In this document: positions 1-6,687 of the stretch, piece after piece | Layout of the letters: each line of letters starts with the position of its first letter | Position numbering within the stretch: position 1 is the first letter of the stretch | Assembly: GCA_022565015.1 (NCBI GenBank) | Contig: JADFKI010000048.1 | Location: 1-16,378, forward strand | DNA: 16,378 nucleotides | Reading direction: 5' to 3' | From: Chloroflexota bacterium | GTDB taxonomy: Bacteria > Chloroflexota > Dehalococcoidia > Lucifugimonadales > JADFKI01 | Notes under the pieces: model-generated | What the model was told of the DNA's origin: nothing | The model's database searches: none | What the model saw: only the letters and a program-made list of their open reading frames with translations | Position numbers and translations under genes: made by a program

Positions 1-329
1 GTCCCTCCATAATCCGGCTTGCTCTCCAGGATACGTACTCTCGCAGCACATACCAACCCCTCCCCAACGACGAAATGGACGACCATGGCTGACTTTCATC
101 GCGTCGACTAATTGCTCAGGCTCCTAGTAGTGACGTCGTTGGTGGAATGTTGGCCATCCAGCCTGGAAAACCCCCGCTCTACGGCGTGACGCTGCTTCGC
201 AAGAGCCTTGCCTTCGGGCGTATCCACATCTCAGTACGGGTCATGCCTCATGCAAATGACCTCAAAAGGGGCCGTCGCAGAAGGGCATCAGACCCGTCTT
301 GGGCGACGACATACAGAGCTCTTGCAAGC
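1..329. other. Non-coding stretch downstream of serS
   Basis: No gene is supported here. A plus-strand open frame from 147 to 443 has no ribosome binding site, no recognisable motif and runs antisense into serS, so I do not call it. I looked for a tRNA on both strands and found no T-loop plus acceptor pattern. A 9-bp inverted repeat (CCAACGACG at 64-72, its complement at 134-142) is too widely spaced to be a convincing hairpin. The only structured part is the possible terminator listed at 264-308. Confidence 0.5.
264..308 (-). terminator. Weak candidate terminator for serS
   Basis: Read on the minus strand just after the serS stop, a 6-bp stem (GCGACG pairing with CGTCGC, 303-308 with 273-278) closes a loop that itself contains a small GGG/CCC stem. 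It is followed by GGCCCC and a run of only four U. The position is right for serS, but the stem is short and the U tract poor, so this is a low-confidence call. Confidence 0.25.
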
Positions 330-1589
330 CTAGTCGATGACGTCGAATGCGGTATAGCGCCTGAGCACCTCTGGCACCGCCACGGTGCCGTCGGCCTGCT
401 GGTAGTTCTCCAGTATCGCTATCATGGTCCTTGGAAGGGCTAATCCAGAGCCGTTTATCGTATGTACGAAGCGAGGCCGCGCGCCCGCCTCGGGTCGGTA
501 GCGTATGGACGCTCGGCGCGCCTGAAAATCGGTGCAGTTGGAGCACGAGCTGACCTCCAGCCACTCCCGGCAGCCGGCGGCCCACGCCTCCAGGTCAAAG
601 GTCTTCGACGACTGGAACCCCAGGTCGGCAGTGCAGAGTTGGAGCAGTCTATAGGGCAAGCCCAGCCCCGTGCATATGTTCTCCGCGTGGGATATGAGCT
701 GTTCCAGGGCCTCGTTGGACTGCTCCGGCTTCACGAACTGGTACATCTCCACCTTCTCGAACTGGTGCACCCGCTTTATGCCCCTGGTGTCCCGCCCGGC
801 CGCCGCCTTCTCCCGCCGGAAACAGGGGGTATGGGCCACGTAGTGAACGGGCAGCGTGTCCGGCGCCAGTATCTCGTCGCGATGGAGGTTTGTTATCCCC
901 ATCTCGGCGGTGGGCAGCATCCAGAGGTCGTCCTCTTCGTCGTGGTACATGGTGTCTGCGTACTTCGGCAGGTTGCTATTGGCGATGGCCGACTCCCGAG
1001 TCAGCATATACGGGAGGTACAGCTCGTCGTAGCCGTGTTCGAGAGAATGCTTGTCGATCATCCAGGAGATCAGAGCCCTTTGAAGCCGCGCTCCCTTGCC
1101 CTTGAGGACGAAGAACCGTGAACCGGCAAGCTTTACACCCCTCTCGAAATCTATGATATCCAGCTTTTCGCCAAGCTCCCAGTGGGGCAGGGGCTCGAAG
1201 TCGAAGCTGGGAATCTCGCCCACCGTCTTCACGACGACATTGTCGGTCTCGTCCTCTCCAAGGGGCACGTCATCCTGGGGTAGATTGGGTATGTTCAGTA
1301 GGAGTGAGTTTATCTCTTCATCGACACTACGAATGGTTTCTTCCAGGGTCCTGATCTTGGCGCCGACCTCCCGCATCTCCTCGATGAGCTCCGGCGGACG
1401 CTCCTTGCCATGCCCAAGCTCCCGGCTTACGGTGTTCCGACGAGACCTGAGCTCGTCCGCCTGGGAGATCGTGGCTCTTCGCCGCGTATCAAGCTCCAGA
1501 ATCTGGTCAATCGGTACATCCTCTCCGCGCCTTGACATCGCATCTCGGACCTTGACAGGGTCGTTGCGAATCAACTCAATGCTTATCAA
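330..1589 (-). CDS. serS: Seryl-tRNA synthetase
   Basis: Cytosolic class II aminoacyl-tRNA synthetase that charges tRNA-Ser (and tRNA-Sec where present) with serine using ATP. The 419-residue length is normal for the family. Residues 1 to about 110 form the charged, helical N-terminal arm (long coiled coil) that grips the long variable arm of tRNA-Ser. The catalytic core shows PTAE before TNLH, the motif 2 region FRREKAAAGRDTRGIKRVHQF, which binds ATP and the acceptor end, and the motif 3 sequence GSGLALPRTMIAILEN near the C-terminus. The start is TTG at 1589: AGAGGTG lies five bases upstream, and the protein then begins MISIELIRNDP, as SerRS proteins usually do. It is transcribed away from the histidine kinase. 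I see no T-box or other riboswitch in its leader. Identification is firm. Confidence 0.97.
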   Translation of the reverse strand: MISIELIRNDPVKVRDAMSRRGEDVPIDQILELDTRRRATISQADELRSRRNTVSRELGHGKERPPELIEEMREVGAKIRTLEETIRSVDEEINSLLLNIPNLPQDDVPLGEDETDNVVVKTVGEIPSFDFEPLPHWELGEKLDIIDFERGVKLAGSRFFVLKGKGARLQRALISWMIDKHSLEHGYDELYLPYMLTRESAIANSNLPKYADTMYHDEEDDLWMLPTAEMGITNLHRDEILAPDTLPVHYVAHTPCFRREKAAAGRDTRGIKRVHQFEKVEMYQFVKPEQSNEALEQLISHAENICTGLGLPYRLLQLCTADLGFQSSKTFDLEAWAAGCREWLEVSSCSNCTDFQARRASIRYRPEAGARPRFVHTINGSGLALPRTMIAILENYQQADGTVAVPEVLRRYTAFDVID

Positions 1590-1724
1590 TGAACACCTCT
1601 GGGCGCTATGCTTCTATGCGTTTTTCGGCGGCATTTAGCCAGCCGTATCTGGTCCTACGAACATACACGCTCGCATGTCAGGGTTTTCTCGACCAGGGGG
1701 CCTCAAACCAAACACAAGTATAGC

Positions 1725-1753
1725 TTGACCGCGTAGGCGGGAATAGTGATTAT
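1725..1753 (+). promoter_or_regulatory. Weaker plus-strand promoter candidate
   Basis: TTGACC (1725-1730), 17 bases, then GATTAT (1748-1753). The -35 is five of six and the -10 four of six. It points toward the histidine kinase but lies over 300 bases upstream of it and overlaps the serS promoter candidate, so only one may be used. Confidence 0.25.
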
Positions 1754-1777
1754 GGGTTTTTCTCCCTACATAAACAA
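1749..1777 (-). promoter_or_regulatory. Candidate sigma70 promoter for serS
   Basis: On the minus strand TTGTTT (1777-1772), a 17-base spacer and CATAAT (1754-1749) match a housekeeping promoter (-10 box five of six). It points toward serS and would give a leader of about 150 bases. Its -10 overlaps the -10 of a weaker plus-strand candidate. Pattern match only. Confidence 0.4.
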
Positions 1778-1790
1778 GGCTTAGACTATT

Positions 1791-1805
1791 CATAATGGAA
1801 TTATG
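1791..1805. promoter_or_regulatory. Inverted repeat, possible operator
   Basis: CATAAT and ATTATG flank a GGA spacer, giving a 6+3+6 inverted repeat in the divergent serS/histidine-kinase region, just upstream of the serS promoter candidate. It could be a regulator site, but it may equally be chance in an AT-rich patch. No known operator consensus is recognised. Confidence 0.25.
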
Positions 1806-1915
1806 GATTTGTGAAAATCAACATGGTTGTTTTTCCCGATGACATGTAGGGGCGTTCATGCTATCGTGCATGCGAGGCTATCGGCAAATCACTCGAAATG
1901 CCCGGTTGGTTCGCG

Positions 1916-1944
1916 TTGTGCGGCATGAAGTTAGGTCGTATAAT
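1916..1944 (+). promoter_or_regulatory. Candidate promoter for the histidine kinase
   Basis: A perfect TATAAT (1939-1944) sits 17 bases after TTGTGC (1916-1921). It is about 115 bases before the first possible start of the sensor kinase and is the best plus-strand promoter in this 470-base gap. The rest of the gap (1590-2060) holds no gene. A possible 18-codon frame at 1987-2043 has no ribosome binding site. Confidence 0.45.
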
Positions 1945-2060
1945 GCGCAGACAGAAATTGGAGAATAGTCTCGAAAAGTTATTAAAATGATCTCGATAAA
2001 TGCCAAAGCCCCATTGGGCGGACGGGGGAAGGGCACATTGTAACCTCGCTACGGGCAGCG

Positions 2061-3659
2061 GTGTTCTCAGGGGAGTGGATGCAGGGGATGAGGGATGGAA
2101 ACAGGATGGACGACGGTGGCGACGGCGGGCTGAGCGAGGTCCGGCAAGAGCCTGAAGAGAATGGGGAAGCAAGTAGGGCCCCTTCTATGCTGGACGATGA
2201 TGGCAGCGCCTTAGAGCTGGAAGCCTTGTTGAACGCCACAACCGATGGCGTTTTCAAGTGGGACATGACTACAAACTGGCTGGAGTGGGACGAGCGGCTG
2301 CACCAATTGCTTGGCACTTCCCCCGACAACTTTAGCCACGATATCAGCGAGCTTATCAACCGGATTCACAGGGATGACATAGGCCCGGTTACGATAGCGC
2401 TCAACGCCCTTCTAAAGAAAAACCAGCCGTTTCGCTCCGAGTTCAGATTGAGGCGCGACGACGGCGAGTATATATGGATATCCACCGTCGGCGAGGCGAT
2501 ACGAGACTCCGAAGGGACCCCCGTCAAGCTGTTGGGCGCCGTTGTAAACGTCACCAGCGCCAGGGAATCGGCCGAATCGCTGCGTGAGAGCGAGCTGCGC
2601 TATCATGCGCTGTACGACCACCTCCCGGTGCCCGTATTTGTGATCGAGCCCGGCGGCCGCATAGTGGAGGCCAACCCGAAGGCCTGCGCGCGCCTAGGCT
2701 ATGATCGGGAAGAAATGCTCTCCATGAACCTGTTGAGCCTCCTGCCTCCTGATCGAATCGCCGAGGGGCTGTCCTTCCTCGGTCAGGTCTCGGAGCAGGG
2801 TAGCGCCTCAGCCAATCTCGTGCTGCGTGCCAAGGACGGCGGGGCCATCAATATCAACCTGAGCTGCGCGAAGCTGCCGGATGGAAATTGCATCGGCTCT
2901 CTTCAGGAGGTCTTGCCGACCGAGCAGGCTACGGAGCCGGTGGCCCAGATAAGGGCGCTGGAGGAGTTGGACCGTTTCGCCAAGGGCCTGGCGCATCAGC
3001 TGAACAACCTTCTTACGCCGGTCATGGGTTACGCTCAGCTAGGCGAGCGACTGGCGACCGAGGACGAGAACCTCACCGGCTATCTACAGGAGATATATAA
3101 GGCCGCCGATAGGGCTGCGGACCTCGCTCGTCAGCTACTGGCATTCGCTCGAAGGCAGGTCATGCGGCCGGAGGTCTTGGACCTTAACGATGTCATCGTT
3201 CGCATGGACATGATGCTCCGCCAACTGGTCGGTAACGATATCGAGCTGAGGATCGATTATGGCTCCGACCCATGGGACGTCAACGTCGATCCCGCGCATA
3301 TTCAAAATATCGTCATGAATATCGCCTGCAACGCCAAGGATGCCATGCGGGAGGGCGGAACGCTGGGAATCGAGATCGCCAATGCCATTCTGGACGATGC
3401 TTACGTGAAAGATCATCCCGGCGTAGCCCCAGGGGAATACGTGTCGCTCACCATGTCCGACACCGGTATCGGCATGACGGAGGAGGTAAAGTCCCACGTA
3501 TTCGAGCCCTTCTATACGACAAAGGAGGCTGGCGAGGGTATTGGGCTGGGTCTATCCACCACGTACGGCATGGTTGTACAAAACGAGGGGCATATCGAGG
3601 TCTTCAGCAAGCCTGACCAGGGCTCCACGCTAAAGATCTATTTTCCTCGCGCAAGATAG
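2061..3659 (+). CDS. Soluble double-PAS sensor histidine kinase
   Basis: Cytosolic sensor kinase of a two-component system; no signal peptide or membrane segment is present. Up to 532 residues: acidic N-terminus, PAS/PAC domain about 48-168, second PAS about 178-285, then a transmitter. The H-box has phospho-acceptor His312 in AHQLNNLLTP. The N-box is NIVMNIACNAKDAM (from 416), the G1 box DTGIGM (467-472), the F-box FEPFYTTK (481-488) and the G2 box GEGIGLGLS (491-499), so the ATP pocket is intact. This layout resembles the PAS-rich, NtrB-like kinases that often end in a receiver domain; here the protein stops after the ATPase and no regulator gene adjoins, so the partner must be elsewhere. 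Gln follows the His where Asp or Glu is usual. The start is uncertain: GTG 2061, ATG 2079 (GGGGAG close by) and ATG 2106 (GAGGG 11 bases before) are all possible. The signal sensed is unknown. Confidence 0.9.
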   Translation: MFSGEWMQGMRDGNRMDDGGDGGLSEVRQEPEENGEASRAPSMLDDDGSALELEALLNATTDGVFKWDMTTNWLEWDERLHQLLGTSPDNFSHDISELINRIHRDDIGPVTIALNALLKKNQPFRSEFRLRRDDGEYIWISTVGEAIRDSEGTPVKLLGAVVNVTSARESAESLRESELRYHALYDHLPVPVFVIEPGGRIVEANPKACARLGYDREEMLSMNLLSLLPPDRIAEGLSFLGQVSEQGSASANLVLRAKDGGAININLSCAKLPDGNCIGSLQEVLPTEQATEPVAQIRALEELDRFAKGLAHQLNNLLTPVMGYAQLGERLATEDENLTGYLQEIYKAADRAADLARQLLAFARRQVMRPEVLDLNDVIVRMDMMLRQLVGNDIELRIDYGSDPWDVNVDPAHIQNIVMNIACNAKDAMREGGTLGIEIANAILDDAYVKDHPGVAPGEYVSLTMSDTGIGMTEEVKSHVFEPFYTTKEAGEGIGLGLSTTYGMVVQNEGHIEVFSKPDQGSTLKIYFPRAR

Positions 3660-3876
3660 CGGGGGCATGCGGCCCAGCCTCGCGGGAGACGTGCCGGTGG
3701 GCGCACCGAGGTCGGGCGCGTATTGAACGTGGTGGGCCAACTGGCTCCTGGCGTCACCCGATTTTACGCATCGATTGACCAAGTTCCCACATGCGGGGCC
3801 TGAGTAAGGCATGGCAAGGATCATCAGGGTTCACGAGTATGTTCTAAAGATGGGCGCACTTTAGCGACGTGGAGCC

Positions 3877-4995
3877 TTAAAGAATCTCCTTCAGGCGGTC
3901 CGCGATTACCGATTCGCCCCCCTCTTTGAGCTGGGGCATGCGGACCACGAAGAAGTCGTCTCCCTCGGCGTGGCGTACCCAGATACTGGGATTGCCGTCT
4001 CTCAGCTCGCTCACGACGTCGTCGGCCGTCTTGCCGGACTTCGCGGGGTCGATTCGGATGCCAAGCCCGTCCGCAGGCTGCCCTTCCGGGTGCATGAAGA
4101 GCTCGATGTCGGAGACGCCCGAAAGCGCGCCGTGAAGACCGGTCAATCTCACATCATAGGCCGCGAACCTGTCTTCGTGGTTCATCGTGAGCCACTCACG
4201 GAGCGCCGCATAGACCGCGATTATCTCCTGCCTGTCGACCTTCATCGGCCTGGAAAACGTTCGCAATGCGGTGTCTTCGAACCCTATGAAGCTGTTCATT
4301 CGGGCCGCTTCCACCATCTCTTTCTTTCCGGTGAGAATTCCGCTGGAGTTGACGGAGCCGAAGTACTTAGCCCCGTAAGCCACCAGGTCCGCGCCCATCT
4401 TCACGTATTTGCTCATTAGGTCGGTGGGATACACCTGCCCCGCGGCGTCCACGATTATCGGCACGTCATGCTCGTGGCCGATGCGTATGACCTCTTCGAT
4501 GGGCAACGCGCCGGGATTGCGGTCGCCCGGCGCCAGGTAGTGAATGGCCGCCGTATCCGGTCCAATGGCCTCCTCGAGCTGCTCCGGACGGGTCTCCTCC
4601 GCATCGCCGACCTCAATCAGCCTGGCTCCCGGTATAGTCATGCAGCGGTCGTATTTGACCCTGAGCTGCTTCTGAATGAGGATCTCGTTCTTCATGCCGG
4701 TCGTGTCCGGAATGCGCTCGATCTTTTCGGGGTCCTTTCCCGTCATGCATGCCGCCGCGCCCACGGCCAGCGCCGCCGCGCAACCGGACGTGACCAGCGC
4801 ACCGCCCACGCCGAGCATCTCTGAGATTCTTTCGCCGACCTTATCTGTCAATGCGCCGAGGTCGACGTAGTACTCCTCTGATTCGTCCATGACTGCTCGA
4901 ACGCTCGCCGAAGGCGTTCCGCCGCCCAGCAGCGTTCGATTCCCCATCGCGTTAAGTACGGGTCGGACTCCAATCTCTTCGTAAATACTGGCCAA
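3877..4995 (-). CDS. SelA/DgaE-like PLP-dependent enzyme
   Basis: Fold-type I pyridoxal-phosphate enzyme of the group that includes SelA (seryl-tRNA(Sec) selenium transferase) and DgaE (D-glucosaminate-6-phosphate ammonia lyase). Family marks are the N-terminal YEEIGVRPVLNAMGNRTLLGG, the glycine-rich TSGCAAALAVGAAA, the cofactor-binding Asp in IIVDAAGQ, and the probable Schiff-base Lys in VAYGAKYFGS. I choose TTG at 4995, because AAAGGGG lies about eight bases upstream and the protein then starts MASIYEEIGV, as relatives do. The frame stays open to GTG 5070, but that 25-residue extension (MTCLWLFLDI...) looks unnatural. True SelA is longer, with an N-terminal tRNA-binding domain, and no selB or selC is nearby, so a lyase or aminotransferase acting on a small amino acid or amino sugar is likelier. 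The substrate cannot be read from sequence. Single gene, divergent from the next. Confidence 0.8.
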   Translation of the reverse strand: MASIYEEIGVRPVLNAMGNRTLLGGGTPSASVRAVMDESEEYYVDLGALTDKVGERISEMLGVGGALVTSGCAAALAVGAAACMTGKDPEKIERIPDTTGMKNEILIQKQLRVKYDRCMTIPGARLIEVGDAEETRPEQLEEAIGPDTAAIHYLAPGDRNPGALPIEEVIRIGHEHDVPIIVDAAGQVYPTDLMSKYVKMGADLVAYGAKYFGSVNSSGILTGKKEMVEAARMNSFIGFEDTALRTFSRPMKVDRQEIIAVYAALREWLTMNHEDRFAAYDVRLTGLHGALSGVSDIELFMHPEGQPADGLGIRIDPAKSGKTADDVVSELRDGNPSIWVRHAEGDDFFVVRMPQLKEGGESVIADRLKEIL

Positions 4996-5095
4996 GATGC
5001 GCCCCTTTCTATCCTCAACAGTCTCCGTCGACCAGCATTCTATGTCCAGGAACAGCCATAAGCAAGTCACCAGACTGCTATAAGGTCATCGCTAT

Positions 5096-5104
5096 TGTTA
5101 TAAT
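5096..5104 (+). promoter_or_regulatory. Extended -10 promoter
   Basis: TGTTATAAT is a perfect extended -10 element (TG, one base, TATAAT) with no good -35, as is usual for this class. It lies about 50 bases before the GTG of the gene at 5153. The AT-rich core may also serve the divergent PLP enzyme. Confidence 0.5.
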
Positions 5105-5116
5105 AGAGAAACTATC

Positions 5117-5150
5117 CCGGCCTCCCTTGGGCCGGAAACATCGGAGGGCC
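5117..5150 (+). promoter_or_regulatory. Leader hairpin that can compete with an RBS-masking fold
   Basis: CCGGCC (5117-5122) pairs with GGCCGG (5130-5135) around a 7-base loop, ending just before the Shine-Dalgarno GGAGGG (5143-5148) of the GTG start at 5153. Alternatively GGCCTCC (5119-5125) can pair with GGAGGGCC (5143-5150), seven pairs with one bulged G, hiding the ribosome binding site. The two folds exclude each other. Both were worked out by eye, with no energy calculation. Confidence 0.35.
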
Positions 5151-5152
5151 TA

Positions 5153-5518
5153 GTGCAGCAGCCGCAGGTCAAAGTCACCGAATATGCAGACGAGCTGATA
5201 GCCACTCCCAGGGCTCATCTTCGTCTTGTGCTGGAACAGAATGGGAACGGCCTCGTCTTGTCTCACGAAGACCATGCGTTGGTTGAGTGCCCGCTGACTG
5301 AAGACGGGATGCTTGCGGCCGGCTTCGTGGCACAGGCGCTCGGTACAAAAGTGCCGCCTTTAGGCGAGTCGGTTACCGCCAGAGTTTCGACGGGCGTGCT
5401 CTTTCGGGTGCTCGGCGTGGCCGGTCTCGACTACAAGAAGGAGGAGTCTTTCGTGCTGCTGGACCGCCTTCTCGAAGAGGCCGAGCGCCAACGGGGCAGT
5501 ACGAACGAGTCCGTCTAG
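5153..5518 (+). CDS. Small protein of unknown family
   Basis: A 121-residue soluble protein that I do not recognise. It starts at GTG 5153 behind GGAGGG with a 4-base gap, and has its own extended -10 promoter, so expression is credible. Composition is balanced and coding-like: a beta-rich front half (HLRLVLEQNGNGLVLSHEDH, then ALVECPLTEDG), a small-residue middle, and an amphipathic C-terminal helix rich in Glu and Arg (LLDRLLEEAERQR). One cysteine is present. No signal peptide, membrane segment or metal-binding motif is visible. It stands alone between the divergent PLP enzyme and the fatty acid genes. Its stop codon TAG (5516-5518) lies within the first unit of a tandem repeat, suggesting the last residues may have been changed by repeat insertion. 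Function unknown. Confidence 0.7.
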   Translation: MQQPQVKVTEYADELIATPRAHLRLVLEQNGNGLVLSHEDHALVECPLTEDGMLAAGFVAQALGTKVPPLGESVTARVSTGVLFRVLGVAGLDYKKEESFVLLDRLLEEAERQRGSTNESV

Positions 5519-5660
5519 CCTTTGCGCATCGAGACCGAGCAAGTCATCCCGGCGGTACGAGTGACGCCGTCTAGCTTTCGCGCGCTAAAGACCGAGCAAG
5601 TCATCCCGACGGTACCGGTGACGCCGTCTAACTCTCGCGCATCGAGACTGAGCGGATTAT
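5514..5660. repeat. Tandem repeat of about 57 bp, two and a half copies
   Basis: Units begin at 5514, 5570 and 5627, each opening TCTAG/TCTAA. The first two share an identical ACCGAGCAAGTCATCCC core (preceded by AG in both) and end GTGACGCCG; the third keeps only the first part (TCTAACTCTCGCGCATCGAG). The GTCATCCCGGCGG-like core resembles dispersed intergenic repeats known in many bacteria. Read as protein the array gives repeated TEQVIP...VTPS, but the frame has no ribosome binding site. The remainder of the gap up to 5703 shows nothing else beyond a small AAGAG/CTCTT hairpin at 5664-5677. Confidence 0.75.
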
Positions 5661-5703
5661 CTCAAGAGCACCCTCTTCGGCCTGCCCGACGCACCAGATT
5701 CCG

Positions 5704-5732
5704 TTGTTTTTGTAGCGGCGCGGCACTATAAT
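5704..5732 (+). promoter_or_regulatory. Promoter of the fatty acid gene cluster
   Basis: TTGTTT (5704-5709), exactly 17 bases, then a perfect TATAAT (5727-5732). It lies about 60 bases before the first hot-dog gene and is the only good promoter I see before the four-gene run. No FapR or FabR operator is recognised around it. Confidence 0.55.
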
Positions 5733-5792
5733 CGGATTCGGCCATCCGCCACGGACTGCCGCCTCGAGCGGGATCAAACCGACTTCTCAAAG

Positions 5793-6212
5793 ATGGGGCT
5801 TATGGCGTCTATAGACTACTCGAAGCTAACCTCCGGCACCGAAGTCTCAAGCCGTACGATCGTGCTCGATGAGGATTCTATTGCCGGATATGTGGACGCC
5901 GTTAGAGACGCCAACGGCTGTCTCGTTGGTGAAGGTGGAAAAAGGCTCACCCCGCCCATGGCATTAGCCGCCCTGACTCTGGGAGGGGTGATCAACGACC
6001 TCGAGATTCCGGGCGGTACGGTTCACGCCGGGCAGGAGATCGAATTTAGCGAGGCCGTTCCCCTGGGCGAGACGATAGCCTGCAAAGCGACTGTCGTCCA
6101 GAACTCCGTCAGGGGTGGGATGAGATTCATGGTCGTTCGGCTAATTGTCGAAAATGGGGACGGACGCAAGGTCATGGAGGGCAAGAGCACGATAATACTC
6201 CCGACGAATTAG
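5793..6212 (+). CDS. Hot-dog dehydratase subunit, HadA-like (non-catalytic)
   Basis: MaoC-type N-terminal dehydratase domain of 139 residues, a single hot-dog fold. The segment TVHAGQEIEFSEAVPLGETI followed by RGGMRFMVVRLIVENGDG and a closing STIILP is the usual pattern of FAS1_DH/HadA-like proteins. The Asp...His catalytic pair of (R)-hydratases is absent. The next gene has it, so the two likely form a heterodimer in which this subunit shapes the acyl-binding tunnel, as HadA does for HadB in mycobacterial FAS-II. It would act in the cytosol on 3-hydroxyacyl-ACP (or CoA). Start is ATG 5793 or in-frame ATG 5802; neither has a strong Shine-Dalgarno, and GGGG before 5802 slightly favours the latter. 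It is the first gene of the hadA-like, hadB-like, plsX, fabG run. The function is inferred from family and neighbours. Confidence 0.8.
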   Translation: MGLMASIDYSKLTSGTEVSSRTIVLDEDSIAGYVDAVRDANGCLVGEGGKRLTPPMALAALTLGGVINDLEIPGGTVHAGQEIEFSEAVPLGETIACKATVVQNSVRGGMRFMVVRLIVENGDGRKVMEGKSTIILPTN

Positions 6213-6260
6213 GGCGGCCGCTGCTTGCCTATAGCCCATCAAGAGGAGCATATCAGGCTA

Positions 6261-6668
6261 ATGAACATAGGGGACCAGCTGCCGAGAGTCGAGAGGCTGA
6301 TAGACCAGGATCAGGTCGAGCGGTATGCCAAGGCATCGGGTGACTTCAACCCCGTACACATCGACCATGAGTTCGCGAAGAGGTCCCAATTCGGCCGGAC
6401 TATCGCACACGGCATGTTGATCGCGGCGTCCATATCCGAGGTCATGACCACGGCTTTCAAAATGGACTGGCTGTGCAGCGGACGCATGAAGCTCAGATTC
6501 AGGGCGCCGGTATATCCCGGCGATACCATAGTGGCCCAGGGTGAGATTAAGGACATCCGGGAGCGGGCCGGCAAGCGTGAGGCCATCTGCTCGGTGGACG
6601 TACGGAAAAACGACGGCGAGCTGGTAATCTCAGGCGAGGCCACGGTCTCGGTGCCACTGGACGCGTAG
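6261..6668 (+). CDS. MaoC-type (R)-3-hydroxyacyl dehydratase, HadB-like
   Basis: Hot-dog hydratase 2 family protein, about 135 residues from ATG 6261. The signature YAKASGDFNPVHIDHEFAK holds the catalytic Asp (GDF) and His (PVH) five residues apart, as in PhaJ-type (R)-hydratases, followed by FGRTIAHGML. RFRAPVYPGDTI and a final GEATVSVP complete the fold. Likely reaction: reversible loss of water from (3R)-hydroxyacyl-ACP to trans-2-enoyl-ACP, in complex with the preceding non-catalytic subunit. The frame is open to TTG 6225, only 12 bases after the previous stop, but I prefer ATG 6261 (GAGGAG about 12 bases before), since MNIGDQLP is a normal beginning. An alternative role in beta-oxidation or polyhydroxyalkanoate supply is possible, but plsX follows 19 bases after the stop and fabG next, which argues for fatty acid synthesis. 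Confidence 0.85.
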   Translation: MNIGDQLPRVERLIDQDQVERYAKASGDFNPVHIDHEFAKRSQFGRTIAHGMLIAASISEVMTTAFKMDWLCSGRMKLRFRAPVYPGDTIVAQGEIKDIRERAGKREAICSVDVRKNDGELVISGEATVSVPLDA

Positions 6669-6687
6669 CAGCAGTAGGAGGACCAGG

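Noticed and set aside
147..443. Plus-strand frame of 98 codons near the left edge
   Set aside because: It overlaps the serS end antisense, has no ribosome binding site and no recognisable domain.
1590..1860. Possible T-box leader for serS
   Set aside because: No T-box core, specifier stem or paired terminator/antiterminator could be made out in the 270 bases upstream.
1987..2043. 18-codon leader peptide before the histidine kinase
   Set aside because: No ribosome binding site, no run of regulatory codons and no attenuator after it.
3877..5070. Naming the PLP enzyme selA
   Set aside because: It is shorter than SelA, lacks the N-terminal domain, has a different lysine loop and no selB/selC nearby.
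5522..5731. 69-codon frame over the tandem repeats with TEQVIP repeats
   Set aside because: The repetition comes from the DNA repeat; no ribosome site, and the frame decays after the array.
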